Positions 17,805 to 26,482 of a stretch of 39,975 nt of DNA are shown here, piece by piece. Made by a program: the position numbers and the translations under genes. Positions within the stretch are counted from its first letter, which is position 1; each line of letters opens with the position of its first letter. The stretch comes from Fragilariopsis cylindrus CCMP1102 (taxonomy: Eukaryota; Bacillariophyta; Bacillariophyceae; Bacillariales; Bacillariaceae), in NCBI GenBank assembly GCA_900095095.1, contig FMBT01000596.1, positions 1 to 39,975 of the forward strand, written 5' to 3'. The notes beneath the pieces are model-generated. The model ran no database searches, was not told the DNA's origin, and saw nothing but the letters and a program-made list of their open reading frames with translations.

Positions 17805-20366
17805 ATGCGCTTTCCAATAATGACAATGTATTCTCTGTTGTTGTTCCTATCTTTGACGGTGTACAACACGGTGAACGGATTTTCTATTCCAAAAACCAAT
17901 AATGCTCTCCTGAAAGCGTCGTTGAATTTGAATAGAGGTACAGCTCTTTACGATGTGAAGTATGATTTAGATCTTGGGGGCATTGACCTTTCAAAACCTA
18001 GCGAAAGCCCTAAGAAAGCGTCCAAAAAGAAGAAAGGCACTGATTCTGCACCACCACCACCACCACCATCACCCACTATCGATGAAGTGAAGGCAGCCAA
18101 ACCAGCAGAAAGCAAGCAAAAGACGAATAAGGACATTGAGAGCGATGCTGAGGCTAAAGACAAGGTAGATGACAAATATTCCAAGAAGAAAAAGAAGACT
18201 AATGATGAGGCGCCAACTGCTGTTGCCAACGACGAAAAATCAGCTAAGAAGGATTTGAAAAAGGAGACCGACAAGACTAAAGGCGAGACTTCTCCTCCTG
18301 CTACAGTCGACAGGTCGTCAAAGGGCAAACCAGAAGAAAGCAAGCAAAAGACGAATAAGAAGAACGATGAGGAGGCTAAAGGCAAGGTAGATGACAAAGA
18401 TGCCAAGAAGAAAAAAAAGGCTATTGATGAGGCTGTTTCCAAGGACGAAAAAACAGCCAAGAAGGATTTGAAGAAGAATAACGACAAGACTTCTCCTCCT
18501 GTTACAGTTGACATGTCGTCCAAGGGCAAGAAAAAGGCAGACAAGACTTCTATATCGACAGCGCCGGCAGCTGCCGCAAAAAGTAAGGGATCTGCTAGTT
18601 ACCCTGTCGGGTTGTTTGCTGTCGTTGGAGTCGGTGGATTTGCTGCCTTCCGATCGCAACTTGAAAAGACAAAGGGAGGGCGGGAGCTGGCGCAGACGGA
18701 CAAACAAGTCCGGAGCAAGAGTAAACCCACTAATGCGAAGCCAGTTCAAGCTAAAGCTTCGAAAGAAAAGCCAATCAAGGCTAAAGCTTCGAAAGAAAAG
18801 CCAATCAAGGCCAATACTTCCTCTGGCACCCGAGCCGTGAGCAAGGCTAAACCCCTCTTGAAAAAGCCAATAGAAAAGCCAGTCAAGGATAAACCTTCGA
18901 AAGAAAAGCCAGTCAAGGCTAAAGCTTCGAAAGAAAAGCCAGTCAAGGCCAAGTTTAATCCCTTTGGCTCCCGATCCCAGAGCAAGGCTAAACCCCTCTT
19001 GAAAAAGCCAATAGAAAAGCCAGTCAAGGCTAAACCTTCGAAAGAAAAGCCAGTCAAGGCTAAAGCTTCGAAAGAAAAGCCAGTCAAGGCCAAGTCTAAT
19101 CCCTTTGGCACCCGAGCCGTGAGCAAGGCTAAACCCCTCTTGAAAAAGCCAATAAAGGTCACGTCTACTTCCTCTGGCACCCGAGCCGTGAGCAAGGCTA
19201 AACCCCTCTTGAAAAAGCCAATAAAGACCAAGTCTACTTCCTCTGGCATCCGAGCCGTGAGCACCACCCCATCAGAGTCTACCCCTGCCAAAAAGACAAG
19301 CAATTTGGCTGTTGGAGGAATTGGTTTAGCCGTTGCGATTCTGATTGCCTTTTCTTCAGGCCCAGCACCGATGCCAGATCCTACAAAAGCTTCCAAGGCA
19401 CCCCCTGTAAAAGTAGAGACAGTTGTTACTACAAAATCAAAATCTGATGGACAAACACCGGATGCTTCAAAATCGGATAAACCAAAGCCAGACCCATACT
19501 TGAGAGAAGAGACAGTTGCTACTACAGAATCAAAATCTGAGAGACAATCAAAAATGACAGAAGCTTACAAGGCTACTGTAAAAGAAGAGACAGTTGTTAC
19601 TACAAAATCGGACCAACCAAAGCCAGACCCATACTTGTATGGAACTACAAAATCAACTGAACTAACACCGGATGCTTCAAAATCGGACAAACCAAAGCCA
19701 GACCCATACTTGTATGGAACTACAAAATCAAAAAATACAGAAGCTCCCAAGGCACCCCCTGTAAAAGAAGAGACAGTTGTTACTACAAAATCAAAATCTG
19801 ATGAACAAACACCGGATGCTTCAAAATCGGACAAACAAAGGCCAGACCCATACTTGTATGCACCAAAAACAAATGTCAAATCTGAGAGCAACAAAGGAGG
19901 AGAGCCCAAAGCGAATGCTGTGACCGTCAAAGAACAGAAATCCCCTGTAGCAGTAGCATTTCTCTCGAGCACAGATGCACAGATTGCCGTTGCATCGGCC
20001 TTACTTCTTGCTGGTGTTTCCCTCAATAGGTCGGAGGTTAAAGAAGAAGAGTCCAAAAAGTCAGAGACAATTGAAAATGCTGGAGAGGAAAAAAAGCCAG
20101 AGATCAAGCAGCCAGGATGGCGATTTGTTGACAGTGGCGATAAAGAGGAATCAGAAGATGGTAGCGGCGATAAAGAGGAATCAAAAGATGACAGCGGCGA
20201 TAAAGAGGAATCAGAAGATGGTAGCGGCGATAAAGAGGAATCAAAAGATGGTAGCGGCGATAAAGAGGAATCAGAAGATGGGACTAGCGGTAGTAATCCT
20301 CCTAAAAAAAAAGATGGGGAGACTGAGTCGAGCGAAGATGATGCTGAAAAAGAGGAAGAGGATTAA
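17805..20366 (+). CDS. Lysine-rich repetitive protein with plastid-type signal, unknown function
   Basis: I do not recognise this 853-residue protein. The ATG at 17805 is preferred over an in-frame GTG at 17793 because it opens a signal peptide (MYSLLLFLSLTVYNTVNG) followed by FSIPK, a Phe at the cleavage site as in ASAFAP plastid targeting. The body is very Lys-rich: KKKK stretches with Asp/Glu at residues about 65-240, then repeats of KEKPVKAKASKEKPVKA and AVSKAKPLLKKPIK at about 305-490, then Thr/Pro/Ser/Lys repeats (TPDASKSDKPKPDPYLYGTT) at about 525-690. Five 10-residue acidic repeats (GDKEESEDGS type) close the protein. Three short hydrophobic, Gly/Ala-rich segments at about 266-283, 499-518 and 713-740 could be membrane spans. 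Possible roles include a plastid membrane-associated scaffold or, less likely given the targeting signal, a biosilica-type Lys-rich protein; both are inference. A T insertion near the stop may shorten the tail. Confidence 0.75.
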   Translation: MRFPIMTMYSLLLFLSLTVYNTVNGFSIPKTNNALLKASLNLNRGTALYDVKYDLDLGGIDLSKPSESPKKASKKKKGTDSAPPPPPPSPTIDEVKAAKPAESKQKTNKDIESDAEAKDKVDDKYSKKKKKTNDEAPTAVANDEKSAKKDLKKETDKTKGETSPPATVDRSSKGKPEESKQKTNKKNDEEAKGKVDDKDAKKKKKAIDEAVSKDEKTAKKDLKKNNDKTSPPVTVDMSSKGKKKADKTSISTAPAAAAKSKGSASYPVGLFAVVGVGGFAAFRSQLEKTKGGRELAQTDKQVRSKSKPTNAKPVQAKASKEKPIKAKASKEKPIKANTSSGTRAVSKAKPLLKKPIEKPVKDKPSKEKPVKAKASKEKPVKAKFNPFGSRSQSKAKPLLKKPIEKPVKAKPSKEKPVKAKASKEKPVKAKSNPFGTRAVSKAKPLLKKPIKVTSTSSGTRAVSKAKPLLKKPIKTKSTSSGIRAVSTTPSESTPAKKTSNLAVGGIGLAVAILIAFSSGPAPMPDPTKASKAPPVKVETVVTTKSKSDGQTPDASKSDKPKPDPYLREETVATTESKSERQSKMTEAYKATVKEETVVTTKSDQPKPDPYLYGTTKSTELTPDASKSDKPKPDPYLYGTTKSKNTEAPKAPPVKEETVVTTKSKSDEQTPDASKSDKQRPDPYLYAPKTNVKSESNKGGEPKANAVTVKEQKSPVAVAFLSSTDAQIAVASALLLAGVSLNRSEVKEEESKKSETIENAGEEKKPEIKQPGWRFVDSGDKEESEDGSGDKEESKDDSGDKEESEDGSGDKEESKDGSGDKEESEDGTSGSNPPKKKDGETESSEDDAEKEEED
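18736..19260 (+). repeat. Coding minisatellite, KEKPVKAKASKEKP units
   Basis: Nested direct repeats based on AAGCCAGTCAAGGCTAAAGC and TTCGAAAGAAAAG (Lys-Pro-Val-Lys-Ala-Lys-Ala-Ser-Lys-Glu) alternate with a longer unit GTGAGCAAGGCTAAACCCCT followed by CTTGAAAAAGCCAATA. Near-identical copies (for example 18856-18956 against 18985-19094) indicate recent in-frame duplication and a likely length polymorphism. Confidence 0.85.
20129..20282 (+). repeat. 30-bp coding repeat, five units (acidic tail)
   Basis: Five near-identical 30-bp units with the core GGCGATAAAGAGGAATCA encode GDKEESxDxS. They keep the frame of the lysine-rich gene and give it an acidic C-terminal tail. Confidence 0.9.
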
Positions 20367-20714
20367 TGAAGTAGAAACAAGAGCGACTGAAGATGGCAGT
20401 GGTGATGGGCTATGCGACGATTTTACTGAGAATGACAAGCACGTGAACTGGAACTAGCTAGATTTGGAAAGAATTCTATTGTAAAATAGCTGCAGAAAGC
20501 CTAACTACAAATTATCAAAAGGTTCAGATATGATTTCTATCCAAAAGAAAGGTAATCGATTTCTTTCTACTTCCTTGTTTGCTTGGCTATAATGATGTGT
20601 ATGATTCTCAAGTAATATTTTATTTGATGTAGAATATAATAGATAGGTAGAGAACTAGATCGATGGAAAGATTTCATATATCTGTCTATAGGTACACCCT
20701 TGGACAATATTGAT
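20367..20714. other. Convergent 3' region; alternative acidic tail of the lysine-rich protein
   Basis: These 348 bases lie between the stops of convergent genes. The first 90 bases, read one frame over from the lysine-rich gene, stay open and acidic (NEVETRATEDGSGDGLCDDF to VNWN, stop at 20455-20457), as if the annotated stop arose from one extra T at 20364-20365. The remainder is AT-rich 3' flank with nothing else recognised. Confidence 0.4.
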
Positions 20715-22157
20715 CTAGTAATCATCATCGTCACCTTCGTAGTGGTCCTCGCCATCTTCGTCCTTGTAATCGATAATACCTACCTCCCCACTTGTACCGC
20801 CAGATACATCTCCAGCTGTAGGGCCGCCAGACGGCATTAATTTGGCCTCCAAGTGTGAAAGTCCAGGTACAACAGCGCCAGAACCGGTTGCCTTCCCCAT
20901 CATGGCAGACATCATCTGGTCGTATTCCTTTAATTGTTGTTTCAGATTCCCATATGCTGTCATACCGCGATGATCTACTGTATCCTTATGAGCACCTGTA
21001 GTCAAGAGTAGATCAATGATTGGTTGCTCTCTTGGTATGCCACTGTTAGTACTCATGCCAGCAGCACGAGCTGCGGCGATCATGAGCGGGGTACAACCCG
21101 CACGATCTTTAGAATTCACGGTTGACGGGTCCATATCAATGATGCATTTGATAATTGTGACACTATTGTTGGCAACAGCAGCATGAAGGGCGTTGGAACG
21201 TAACAACGACCCGCCTTCGGCTTCCAACCTCGATACTTTCATCCGATATGCTCCTACGTCGGATGTGTTGCTGCTGCTGATTAGCTCACCGCCACACATG
21301 CGTATTGTAACGTCAAGTATCAACGCATCATTTCCGGTAGGTGGGCGTTGTGTTGGTGGGATGACATAAAATTTCACTGCAGCAGCGTCAGCATGCGATT
21401 TAAGGGGTTTGGTCCAATGGCTATAGGAAGCCACCAGAAATCGAACCGCATTCCCTCCATTGCGTGCGACAGCGGGATCTTGAAAAAATCCGTTGCGAAG
21501 AAATTGGTTTGCGTCCATCCTTGCATAATTTTCCAAACTTTGTTCCTTCTGCTCTTTGGCACGAATTGATTCCTCTGTGTTCGGTTGCCTCGAACCCCCC
21601 ATGGACACACGACCGTCCCGAAAACACTCTGTTTCTTCATTCTCGATCCGAATTTTCTCTTCTTTTGACATGGCTTCATAGGGGTCCAATATATAGACAC
21701 ACGACGAAACACGAAAGGATCCATGACGATCAATACGATCACTACTTCTTCCTTTGACGTACGGGTGATGCAACAGCTTTCGCAGAGCAAATGCACCCAC
21801 ATCCGATGATTTTTTGTACTGGTCCTCGATACATATCGATGAGATGTACATAAAGTCAAATTCGTCATCGTCGCCTCCATCTCGCAACGAGTTTAGAATT
21901 GTCCGACCCCGTTTAGGTTCGAATATCGAAGTACCAATATATTGTAGATCACCACTATGCCCGTCCATTGCCGAGAGAAAATAACTATTCGGAATCTTTT
22001 GCCGATTCACGATTGTGCCTTTTATCGTACCGGCTTTGATACTTCCACAAACTAAAATGTCAACATTTATGTATGTGAATGCGTTGTATTCCCCGGCCTC
22101 ATCGATCCCGTACTTCAACTTGATTGTTACGTCCGACTCTGCTACTGTTGCGCTCAT
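20715..22157 (-). CDS. Ankyrin-repeat protein with uncharacterised N-terminal domain
   Basis: A 480-residue intronless protein. Residues 1 to about 310 form a domain I do not recognise, with well-ordered alternating segments (IKLKYGIDEAGEYNAFTYIN, FDFMYISSICIEDQYKKSSD, SSCVYILDPYEAMSKEEKIR). At about 325-425 there are two to three ankyrin-type repeats: SNALHAAVANNSVTIIKCII, then GCTPLMIAAARA followed by QPIIDLLLTTGAHKDTVDHR and GMTAYG. A Gly/Ser-rich linker and a strongly acidic tail (DYKDEDGEDHYEGDDDDY) finish the protein. No signal peptide or membrane span is visible, so a cytosolic or nuclear protein-protein interaction role is likely. The ATG at 22157 is followed directly by a coding-like sequence, and the upstream region is low-complexity, supporting this start. 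It is convergent with the lysine-rich gene and head-to-tail with the isomerase gene. Confidence 0.8.
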   Translation of the reverse strand: MSATVAESDVTIKLKYGIDEAGEYNAFTYINVDILVCGSIKAGTIKGTIVNRQKIPNSYFLSAMDGHSGDLQYIGTSIFEPKRGRTILNSLRDGGDDDEFDFMYISSICIEDQYKKSSDVGAFALRKLLHHPYVKGRSSDRIDRHGSFRVSSCVYILDPYEAMSKEEKIRIENEETECFRDGRVSMGGSRQPNTEESIRAKEQKEQSLENYARMDANQFLRNGFFQDPAVARNGGNAVRFLVASYSHWTKPLKSHADAAAVKFYVIPPTQRPPTGNDALILDVTIRMCGGELISSSNTSDVGAYRMKVSRLEAEGGSLLRSNALHAAVANNSVTIIKCIIDMDPSTVNSKDRAGCTPLMIAAARAAGMSTNSGIPREQPIIDLLLTTGAHKDTVDHRGMTAYGNLKQQLKEYDQMMSAMMGKATGSGAVVPGLSHLEAKLMPSGGPTAGDVSGGTSGEVGIIDYKDEDGEDHYEGDDDDY

Positions 22158-22538
22158 TATTATTTGATACTGTTATTATTGCTGTCAGTATTGTTGTAGT
22201 TGTTGTTATTGCTATTATTGGGTACGATGCTTCCGTTGAAAAAAGAATGGAGAAAACAAGAATGATTAGTATTGTACTTTTATGGTGAAGTAAGAATCCT
22301 AGTATCTTCAACTCGTATACCGTACGGCGCGCGTGTAGTAGAGATACGCTCAAAATATTAACGGGACTGGATATATATTGTATACAACTTCTATCATTCT
22401 AGTTGATGAAACTACCTACAAATAAATTGTAAAAGTTATGGATAAAACCTTATAAAACAATTATTATAGTATATATTATACTAATTACAGTACAGTACAT
22501 TTAAACGAAAAGTAGTTGATATAGCAACAAATTACACT
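22158..22538. other. Intergenic region, nothing recognised
   Basis: 381 bases between the start of the ankyrin gene and the end of the isomerase gene, both on the minus strand. It begins with TTATTGTTG-type triplet repeats (22158-22222). It must hold the ankyrin gene's promoter and the isomerase polyadenylation site, but no distinct element is seen. Confidence 0.45.
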
Positions 22539-25176
22539 TTAAAGACGGCCTTTATTTCCACCAAGATCGTGCTGCGTAGGCGGAGTGGTAGTGGTAGAGG
22601 CACGAGAATGGTCTGTATGAGTTTTCCTTGATATCCGAGTCAAGGGATTCGCCTCACTCGTTCCACTTTTATATTTGTCGCCACCAGTAAAGCAAGAGTT
22701 GCTTGGACTGTTGTTGACATAATAATTCAATATTCTTGTGGAGGAGGGATTGGATGCTTTAATGACATGATCCTCGTCTGATTTTCTAGCATCGATCAAC
22801 TGGCTCTTGACATTATCAGCAAGTTGCTTTCCAAGTTCGACACCCCATTGATCGAATGAATTGATATCCCAGATAAAACCTTGTACTGCCGTTCTGTGTT
22901 CGTAAATTGCAAGTATTTGTCCTGCTGCGTATGCGGTAAGCTTTGGCATCAATAGTGACACGCTAGGACGATTACCCTTGAAGGTACGGTGAGGAATCAA
23001 TTCTTCTTCAATACCTTCAGCACGAACTTCGTCTTCTGTCTTGCCATTCGCCAATGCATCAGGTTGGGCAAAGAAATTTGCCATGAGTTCATCGTGGGAG
23101 CTTAACGACTCACCATCCAAGCATAAATCGTGCTGAGATTGACAAAATCCGATAAAGTCACAGGGTGCCGTTTGACCCATATGGAGAAGCTGGAAGAATG
23201 AATGTTGTCCATTAGTACCGGGTTCACCAAAATCGATTTCACCCACAGCATAATCAACTTCAATACCGTGTTTTGTCATAACCTTTCCATTCGATTCCAT
23301 ATCAAGCTGCTGGATATGAGAGGGTAATCTCAACAGAGCTTCTGCGTATGGTAACGTTGTTCGGGTTTTGTATCCTAGGAAGGAATGATTCCATACTCCT
23401 AACAAACCCATGATGATGGGTATATTCTTTTCCATCGGTGCAGTTATGAAGTGTTTGTCAACCGACTGGGCACCCTATAAATCGAAGAAGGTAAACATGT
23501 AAAATAGATAAATAAATATATGTAAGTAAGTATTCACATCAGATACAATTCACATAAACCGAAAAAATGACAACAAACGCAAAGAAGTTCATCTATACTC
23601 AATAATCGACAGCATACTGAACAAGTGTACATACCTTCAGAAATTGTTCAAATAGATCAAACCCGTACATGAGACTAATAGGAACAGCACCAACAGCACT
23701 ACATACACTGTACCGACCACCAACCCAATCCCAAAATTTAAAGAAGTAGTGTTCTGTATCGATACCAAATTCTTTTACTTTATCAACAGATGATATAGAT
23801 GCACACGCGACAACATGTTTCCGAACAACATCTTTATCATTGCCCATAAAGTCCCATAACCATTGACGCATAGCACGAGCATTTAACATAGTTTCTGCTG
23901 TAGTAAATGTCTTGGATACAATAACAATTAATGTTTCTTCTGGATCTAAATCGGCACACGTACGTTCAACATCAATCGGATCAACATTAGCTAAGAAACG
24001 TAAATTATATCCCAATGCAGAATTAACACCATCCGGTTCTGTTTTTAATACCTCATGTAAAAATTCAGGACCAAGATAGGATCCACCAATACCAACAGAA
24101 ATTATATTCCGTAACCGTCGGCCTGTATAACCTAGTATATCACCATTTCGGACACCTTCTGTAAAGAATTTTATTTGATCTAATACCTGATGAACTTCCT
24201 CCACGACATTATGATTTGTTTCTGCATCGTCGTCGACATAAATTTTTTCGGACCGGTCCGCACGTAATGCGGTGTGGAGAACAGCACGTTTTTCAGTAAA
24301 ATTGATTTTTTTACCAGTCACCATATCTTGAATCCGATCTTCTAATTTTTGTGTCTTTGCTAAATCTTGTAATAAATCCATTGTTTTCAGAGTTGCACGT
24401 TGACGAGAATAATCTAAATATACACCATCATGTTCGGCAAACATATTCTGTGACCGATGTTCATCTTGAAGTAAATCACGTAGATGAGATTGATCAATTT
24501 CCGACTTGAGATGTTCTTCTAAACGTTTCCATTCAGGCTTTGCCGATACTAGTTGTGGTTTGTCAGGATGACGTTGTAATATTCGTTCATGGACAAGATT
24601 TTTAATAGCACGATGATGATGATCCAATCCAACACCCGGTTGAGCAATTCGTGTTGGTAAATTAATTTGTGGTACCTGAAGATTTCGTACCTTACTTTCA
24701 AAACCTTGATACATATTATTGTTATTAGCATTAGCATTAGCATTATTATCATTTTCTCTTAATGGGTCTGGAGAAAAGTATTCTGGAGCCGATGATGCAA
24801 TATCAATCTTTTTCTCATATATGTCATCTGTGAATGTCGATGATGCCGTTATAGTAGCAACTTCTTCTCGTTGTTGTCCGTATGAATCCAATACCGCTCG
24901 TAATTCCTTTTGTTGACGAGTTATTTTACCATCATCGTCGAAATCTTCCGGTAATTGAACAGATGATGATTTACGTGGACGTCCAGCTAGAACACATAGA
25001 TTTGTTGGAACGGGTCGTAGACGACGTTGTCCTATTCTTCCTGGTAAGTTACTGAATAGACTACCAGGAGACCATGCTTCTACTACTACTGTTACCGGTG
25101 ATGGAGTAGCCGATAACAGAATTAGAATCACGGAGATGTTAGCTATTGTTTTGGTCATCATGGTGGCTGGCGGCAT
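22539..25176 (-). CDS. GPI: Glucose-6-phosphate isomerase, plastid-targeted form (one intron)
   Basis: Interconverts glucose-6-phosphate and fructose-6-phosphate. Exon 1 is 25176-23635, the intron 23634-23475 (160 bp, AAG|GTATGT...TTTATAG|GGT), exon 2 23474-22539, giving 825 residues. The ATG at 25176 opens a signal peptide (ISVILILLSATPSPVTVVVE) ending EA|WSPG, an ASAFAP-like site with Trp. A longer in-frame start (GTG at 25308) is less likely. After about 150 extra residues of low similarity, including an Asn-Ala run, the catalytic core starts near residue 214 (EWKRLEEHLKSEIDQSHLRD). Motifs present: VGIGGSYLGPEFL, KTFTTAETMLNARAM, FWDWVGGRYSVCSAVGA (signature 1), GEPGTNGQHSFFQLLHMGQ with the catalytic Glu, and GFIWDINSFDQWGVELGKQL (signature 2). 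No frameshift is seen. The long N-terminal region is unusual. Confidence 0.95.
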
Positions 25177-25673
25177 GATATTTATTTTGTATTTAATTTT
25201 GTGACGCCTGAATGAATCGTATTTTTGAGATTTCTGCTCTATTGGGACTCGACTCGACTCGAATTTCAACGCCTCGTGTGAAATACCTCGTCGGGCACAA
25301 AAATTCACTATGAGGCAGAATTGCTGTGCTATTGATTACAGACTGGAAATAAAGCTGCTATTGTTGCGTTTTTTATGTGCACTAAAAGTACTGTATGTGG
25401 TTATGTTGTTTGTGCCGATTAAAAATATTCAAATTTGCATTTTTTTTCTTCTTTTGTAGGCAGTTACAGTGTATTAGTACTGTGATGAGCGTGAACACGA
25501 GAGCAATAAAACAGATGATGCAATGCGAAAAACATTCTTAAAGCATAAAAGAGATAAATAAGATACTAACAACGATAAAGGTTCAACGACAAAGTTCGTG
25601 GAACTTGTAAAGCAAAGTGCACAAGAAAGCACGGCGCAAAAGCGCAATTAGAGAACGATGCGACATAAAAAAT
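25177..25673. other. Intergenic 5' flank of the isomerase gene
   Basis: About 500 bases upstream of the isomerase ATG (minus strand). AT-rich, with a T9 run at 25440-25448. No gene or RNA is recognised. It leads into the duplicated repeat that begins at 25674. Confidence 0.4.
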
Positions 25674-25831
25674 AGCCAACCGGCTGAGGACAAAATGCAC
25701 ATTTTGAAAACACCTCATTTTTTCGAATCTCAGAGGAGTTTTGAGATTCAGATTCATTCGTTTTCCTCGTGACAAATCACTATGCCTACTTAATGAGTTC
25801 TGGTCCTTCAAACATACCTTTAGTAGACAAT
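25674..25831. repeat. Duplicated 160-bp repeat, copy 1
   Basis: Starts AGCCAACCGGCTGAGGACAA and ends TTTAGTAGACAAT. It is nearly identical to 25839-26003 apart from small indels and substitutions. Inside is an inverted repeat, GAATCTCA...TGAGATTC (about 25734-25758). The two copies lie in tandem, separated by 7 bases. No coding function is evident; the minus-strand frame across it merely repeats itself. Confidence 0.9.
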
Positions 25832-25838
25832 TAAAAAC

Positions 25839-26003
25839 AGCCAACCGGCTGAGGACAAAATGCTGTAAGGCACATTTTTGAAAACATCTCATTTTTCGAA
25901 TCTCAAGGAGTTTTGAGATTCAGATTCATTCGTTTTCCTCGTGACAAATCAATATGCCTACTTAATGAGTTCTGGTCCTTCAAACATACCTTTAGTAGAC
26001 AAT
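25839..26003. repeat. Duplicated 160-bp repeat, copy 2
   Basis: Second copy of the unit at 25674. It contains an extra CTGTAAGG-like insertion near 25862 and variation in T-run length, but shares the long segment GATTCAGATTCATTCGTTTT followed by CCTCGTGACAAATCA almost exactly. It could be a fragment of a dispersed element, but no terminal repeats or target duplications are clear. Confidence 0.9.
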
Positions 26004-26482
26004 GATAGTAGGACCTATGAGTGTATGAATAATATATTATGATGATAATAATATAAATGTAAAATTTTCCTAAAAGCATCGAAGTAAGTTAGGCATAAAA
26101 ATAAATCGATCTTGCTTGTTGTTGCTGCAGGTCTGAAGGTGGTTGAAGAATTCGCATTCCCGGACGTGGGATGACAATACACAAATTTCGCTCTCACAAG
26201 AATATTCATGATCGTCGATCAAAATCACATTTCCACTGAAAGACCAAGCCGATCGATGGACTGAATGTCATGAAGGAAATCCTGATGCATCCTTCTTCCA
26301 TCATATATGTCTCTCAACGTCAACTTCAGCTTCAACTTCAACGTCAAACTCAACGTCACCAACACGATGCGCCATCTAACAATATTAAATCACACGTCAA
26401 AATAGTGGTTTTTACAATAGTATATACTTATTCAAATATTAATTATTAATTCCTCATTGCATCTATAATATAAAGTCACTAA
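26004..26482. other. Intergenic region, nothing recognised
   Basis: 479 bases between the duplicated repeat and the 3' end of the protoporphyrinogen oxidase gene. AACTTCAACGTCAA-type short repeats are present at about 26318-26360. No gene or RNA is seen. Confidence 0.45.

Noticed and set aside
25566..25892. Minus-strand 108-codon frame across the duplicated repeat
   Set aside because: The frame is open only because the repeat is duplicated in phase; its two halves repeat each other and resemble no protein.
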